Shown: positions 13,477-15,538 of the stretch, in pieces
Position numbering within the stretch: position 1 is the stretch's first letter
Layout of the letters: each line of letters begins with the position of its first letter
Assembly (NCBI GenBank): GCA_946886405.1
Contig: CAMPIO010000082.1
Location: forward strand, 1 to 15,538
Source of the DNA: an uncultured Pseudoxanthomonas sp.
GTDB taxonomy: Bacteria > Pseudomonadota > Gammaproteobacteria > Xanthomonadales > Xanthomonadaceae
Reading direction: 5' to 3'
DNA: 15,538 nt
Program-made: the position numbers and the translations under genes
Notes under the pieces: model-generated
Database searches by the model: none
The model's input: only the letters and a program-made list of their open reading frames with translations
What the model was told of the DNA's origin: nothing

Positions 13477-13812
13477 TCAACCGCGACGGTCCAGCCGGCG
13501 GTCGATGCGATCGCCGCGGCGGTCCCAGCGTGCCTCGGCGCGCTCGCCCTTGTGGTCCAGGCGGGCGTCGATACGGTCACCGCGGCGTTCCAGCTGGTTC
13601 GCGGCACGGGGATGGCCGTGGTGGTCGGCCCACTGCGCACGGCGGTCGAAGCGACGCTCGATGCGGTCGCCGCGTGCGTCAAGCCGGTGTTCGATGCGGT
13701 CGCCCTTGCGATCCAGGCGATGGTCGATGCGGTCGCCGCGATCGCCGGCGACGGCGGTGCCGGTGGCAGCCAGCAGCAATACGGTCAGGCTGAGCAATGA
13801 CGTGCGCTTCAT
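13477..13812 (-). CDS. Secreted protein of 11-residue charged repeats
   Basis: I do not recognise this 111-residue protein. It starts with a clear signal peptide (MKRTSLLSLTVLLLAATGTAVA, cut after Ala22). The mature chain is two blocks of an 11-residue repeat of form RGDRIDxRLDx: Gly-Asp-Arg units start at 26, 37 and 48, and again at 78, 89 and 100, with a final Gly at 111. Between the blocks is a different segment (59-77) carrying DHHGHP (63-68). Eleven-residue periodicity suggests long amphipathic helices, as in LEA-like or apolipoprotein-like proteins; the histidines might bind metal. Both are inference. The start is fixed by GAGGAG (13819-13824), 6 nt from the ATG; the frame is open further upstream but without a ribosome site. 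It ends 23 nt before the sigma gene, same strand, so may be co-transcribed with it. Confidence 0.8.
   Translation of the reverse strand: MKRTSLLSLTVLLLAATGTAVAGDRGDRIDHRLDRKGDRIEHRLDARGDRIERRFDRRAQWADHHGHPRAANQLERRGDRIDARLDHKGERAEARWDRRGDRIDRRLDRRG
13480..13737 (-). repeat. 33-bp coding repeats (11-residue units) in two blocks
   Basis: Three units at 13639-13737 and three at 13480-13581 each encode an 11-residue GDRI-containing repeat. The blocks are separated by 57 bp coding for the histidine-containing linker. The units are diverged but in register within each block; the gap is not a multiple of 33, so the two blocks are out of register with each other. Confidence 0.85.
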
Positions 13813-13912
13813 GGTGGACTCCTCGGTGGGGTGGGCGGTGCAGGCATGGAAACGCCCCAGGCGGCCACCGGTTGACGCGGCATCGCCATCCACTGGCGGG
13901 TTCAGGTGCGGT

Positions 13913-13918
13913 TATGAT
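13913..13918 (+). promoter_or_regulatory. -10 box of the pntAB-membrane protein-pntB operon
   Basis: TATGAT matches the -10 consensus in five of six positions and lies in the gap between the divergent repeat-protein and pntAB genes. It predicts a start near 13925 and a leader of about 49 nt. No good -35 box is present 16-18 nt upstream. Its presence agrees with pntAB being transcribed apart from pntAA. Confidence 0.5.
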
Positions 13919-13973
13919 GCGGAAGCACCGGGCCGCGCCCGTGCATCGACAACGTGGACGAGGTGGGGAAGCG

Positions 13974-14270
13974 ATGAGCGACGGGTTCGTAGCGCTGTAC
14001 ATCTTCATGCTGGCAGCCATCGCCGGGCACGTGATCATTTCGCGGGTGCCGGTGATCCTGCACACGCCACTGATGTCCGGCTCCAACTTCATCCACGGGA
14101 TCGTGCTGATCGGCGCGATGGTCGTGCTGGGGCATGCCGACACGACGCTGGAAAAGGCCATCGGCTTCATCGCCGTGCTGCTGGGTGCCGGCAACGCCGC
14201 CGGCGGTTACGTCGTCACCGAGCGCATGCTGGACATGTTCAAGAGCAGCAAGCCAGCGGGTGGCAAGTGA
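13974..14270 (+). CDS. pntAB: NAD(P) transhydrogenase subunit alpha part 2 (membrane subunit)
   Basis: PntAB supplies the first membrane helices of the proton channel (domain II) in three-gene transhydrogenases. The 98-residue protein has three hydrophobic helices (about 4-22, 39-54, 60-80), a typical length for the subunit, and the family stretch SRVPVILHTPLMSGSNFIHG (23-42) followed by GAGNAAGGYVVTERMLDMF (71-89). GGGGAA-like purines (13965-13970) precede the ATG. The stop overlaps the start of the four-helix protein gene by GTGA. It is the first gene of its transcript, well away from pntAA, and diverges from the repeat-protein gene with 161 nt between their starts. Confidence 0.94.
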   Translation: MSDGFVALYIFMLAAIAGHVIISRVPVILHTPLMSGSNFIHGIVLIGAMVVLGHADTTLEKAIGFIAVLLGAGNAAGGYVVTERMLDMFKSSKPAGGK

Positions 14271-14779
14271 GCCACGGCGCCACGACCATGCCGGCACGCG
14301 GGCGCGCCACGGCGCGCGATGTCTTCCAGTGGTTGAGTTACCTGCAGTATCCCGCCCTGCTGGTGGCGCTGGGGTACGGGGCCAAGTCGGGCTGGACGCT
14401 CGGGACGGCCGGCAGCGATGGCTGGGCGACGGTCTACGACGACTGGAACTACGTGCTGCTGTATGCCGGCATCGGCATCGGCCTGTCCTCGCTGCAGGAC
14501 CCCACCAAGACGCAGAACGAAGTGTCCAGGCGCGTGTGGCAGGACCCGCGCAAGGGCCGCTGGCTCCTGCTGCTCATCTCCTGCTACACGCTGGGCGCGA
14601 TGGCGGCCGGGTTGGTTGGCGCCTATCTCGCCGATACGACGATCGTGAACCAGCTGTCGTTGGGATTGATGGCCTTCGGCCTCGGCATGGTGGGATTGCT
14701 GAAGACCGCCATCGAGATGCGTGAACACCACCGCCTGGACAAGCAACCCGCGTCGTCGTCTGAAGGGAGCCGTGCATGA
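14267..14779 (+). CDS. Four-helix membrane protein between pntAB and pntB, function unknown
   Basis: I do not recognise this family. Read from the GTG at 14267 it has 170 residues; an in-frame ATG at 14288 would give 163. Four hydrophobic helices are visible at about 20-38, 60-76, 98-121 and 128-147, joined by a Trp/Gly/Asp-rich loop (39-59) and a charged loop rich in Gln, Asn and Arg (77-97), with a polar tail rich in Ser, His and charged residues (150-170). It has no signal peptide. The GTG overlaps the pntAB stop by 4 nt, and its stop overlaps the pntB ATG by 4 nt, so its amount is probably tied to both subunits. This suggests a partner, assembly factor or regulator of the transhydrogenase; that is inference. 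The third helix carries one cysteine (Cys106). Confidence 0.8.
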   Translation: MSHGATTMPARGRATARDVFQWLSYLQYPALLVALGYGAKSGWTLGTAGSDGWATVYDDWNYVLLYAGIGIGLSSLQDPTKTQNEVSRRVWQDPRKGRWLLLLISCYTLGAMAAGLVGAYLADTTIVNQLSLGLMAFGLGMVGLLKTAIEMREHHRLDKQPASSSEGSRA

Positions 14780-15538
14780 GTGCGTTGACGCTGGTGAAGC
14801 TGAGTTACTTCGTGGCCGCCACGCTGTTCCTGCTGGGCCTGCAGCGCATGGCCAGTCCCAAGACCGCGCGCAGCGGCATCCAGTGGGCGGGCGCGGGCAT
14901 GCTGATCGCCACGATCGCCACGTTCTTCCTGCCCGGGTTGCACAACATCGGCCTGATGATCGCGGCCATCGTGATCGGCGTGGGTCTGAACTGGATCTGG
15001 GGCAAGAAGGTCGCCATCACCGACATGCCGCAGATGGTCGCGCTGTTCAACGGCATGGGCGGTGGTTCTGCGGCGGCCATCGGTGCCGTGGAACTGGTGC
15101 GCTATTCGTCCGGTGAACCGGCGCCATCGACCTTCACCCTGTCGCTCGCCGTCATCGGCGCGCTGATCGGTGCGGTGTCGCTGACCGGCTCGGTGATCGC
15201 CTGGGCCAAGCTCGATGGGCGCATGGACAAGCGTTACACCTTCCCGGGCCAGCAGTGGTTCAACGCGCTGGTTGCCCTGGCAGCGGTGGTGTGCGGCGTG
15301 ATGGCGCTGACCACGCTGGCGATGCCGTGGATCATCGCGTTCTTCGTGCTGTCGCTGGCGCTGGGCGTTCTGATGACGCTGCCCATCGGCGGCGCGGACA
15401 TGCCGGTGGTGATCTCGCTGTACAACGCCTTCACCGGCCTGGCGGTGGCGTTCGAAGGCTACGTGCTGGGCAACGAGGCGCTCATCATCGCCGGCACCAT
15501 GGTCGGCGCAGCCGGCATGCTGCTGACGCGGCTGATGG
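14776..15538 (+). CDS. pntB: NAD(P) transhydrogenase subunit beta, 5' part
   Basis: PntB carries the remaining membrane helices of the proton channel and, at its C-terminus, the NADP(H)-binding domain III. The visible 254 residues cover only the membrane domain: LVKLSYFVAATLFLLGLQRM (6-25), the family stretches GVGLNWIWGKKVAITDMPQM (69-88) and ALFNGMGGGSAAAIGAVEL (90-108), and later PIGGADMPVVISLYNAFTGL (204-223) and GAAGMLLTRLM. The gene continues beyond the right edge, so domain III cannot be judged. Its ATG overlaps the stop of the four-helix gene (ATGA) and is preceded by GAAGGGAG (14762-14769). Confidence 0.96.
   Translation, partial: MSALTLVKLSYFVAATLFLLGLQRMASPKTARSGIQWAGAGMLIATIATFFLPGLHNIGLMIAAIVIGVGLNWIWGKKVAITDMPQMVALFNGMGGGSAAAIGAVELVRYSSGEPAPSTFTLSLAVIGALIGAVSLTGSVIAWAKLDGRMDKRYTFPGQQWFNALVALAAVVCGVMALTTLAMPWIIAFFVLSLALGVLMTLPIGGADMPVVISLYNAFTGLAVAFEGYVLGNEALIIAGTMVGAAGMLLTRLM

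Noticed and set aside
13552..13800. Plus-strand frame encoding an 82-residue hydrophobic, valine/alanine-rich protein
   Set aside because: It is the complement of the 11-residue-repeat gene, and its apparent periodicity is a by-product of those repeats. The minus-strand gene has a signal peptide and a strong ribosome site; this frame has neither.
12040..13973. Possibility that the sigma cassette is a mobile element inside the pnt locus
   Set aside because: No transposase, integrase, terminal inverted repeats or target duplication are visible, and codon use looks like the neighbouring genes.
12719..14779. Plus-strand open frame of 686 codons through the sigma region
   Set aside because: Most of it is antisense to the sigma, DUF3619-like and repeat-protein genes, which have domains and coupled starts; its translation there is arginine/serine-rich without motifs. 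Only the last 170 codons (from 14267) are a real gene.

Overview
The window looks like the chromosome of a high-GC gammaproteobacterium of the Xanthomonadaceae/Lysobacteraceae type (Xanthomonas, Pseudoxanthomonas, Luteimonas, Lysobacter group). This rests on strongly GC-biased third codon positions, an AhpC N-terminus and a 313-residue proline iminopeptidase of the Xanthomonas kind, a three-subunit transhydrogenase (pntAA/pntAB/pntB), two DUF1631 proteins, and several TAnnnT -10 boxes placed only 6-8 nt before start codons. The genus is inferred. No tRNA, rRNA, CRISPR array, insertion sequence or integrase was seen.

Layout. 1-223 (-): 5' part of ahpC, with an OxyR-like dyad upstream. 612-3385 (+): prmC (release-factor methyltransferase), pip (proline iminopeptidase) and a Tat-exported dienelactone-hydrolase-family protein whose stop codon lies in a perfect 22-bp tandem duplication. 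3474-3938 (+): a DUF4019-like protein. 3942-6043 (-): nitroreductase, 5'-3' exonuclease and Nudix hydrolase, read in that order and probably an operon. Around 6031-6060 two opposed promoters share one TATA core. 6184-10870 (+): two tandem paralogous DUF1631 proteins with PilZ-like C-termini.

10945 to the right edge is the transhydrogenase locus, which is unusual in two ways. First, pntAA is separated from pntAB by about 1.9 kb of opposite-strand genes: a secreted 11-residue-repeat protein, an ECF-type sigma factor, a single-span DUF3619-like protein and a periplasmic DUF3106 protein. The last three overlap by ATGA and look like a sigma/anti-sigma/periplasmic-sensor cassette. Second, a four-helix membrane protein of unknown function sits between pntAB and pntB, coupled to both by 4-nt overlaps, so it may be an accessory subunit. 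pntB runs off the right end.

The most original material is this transhydrogenase/sigma locus: the inserted membrane protein, the repeat protein with a histidine-rich linker, and the sigma cassette lying antisense between pntAA and pntAB. The paired DUF1631 genes come next. Everything here comes from reading the sequence and recognising families; no database search was run.
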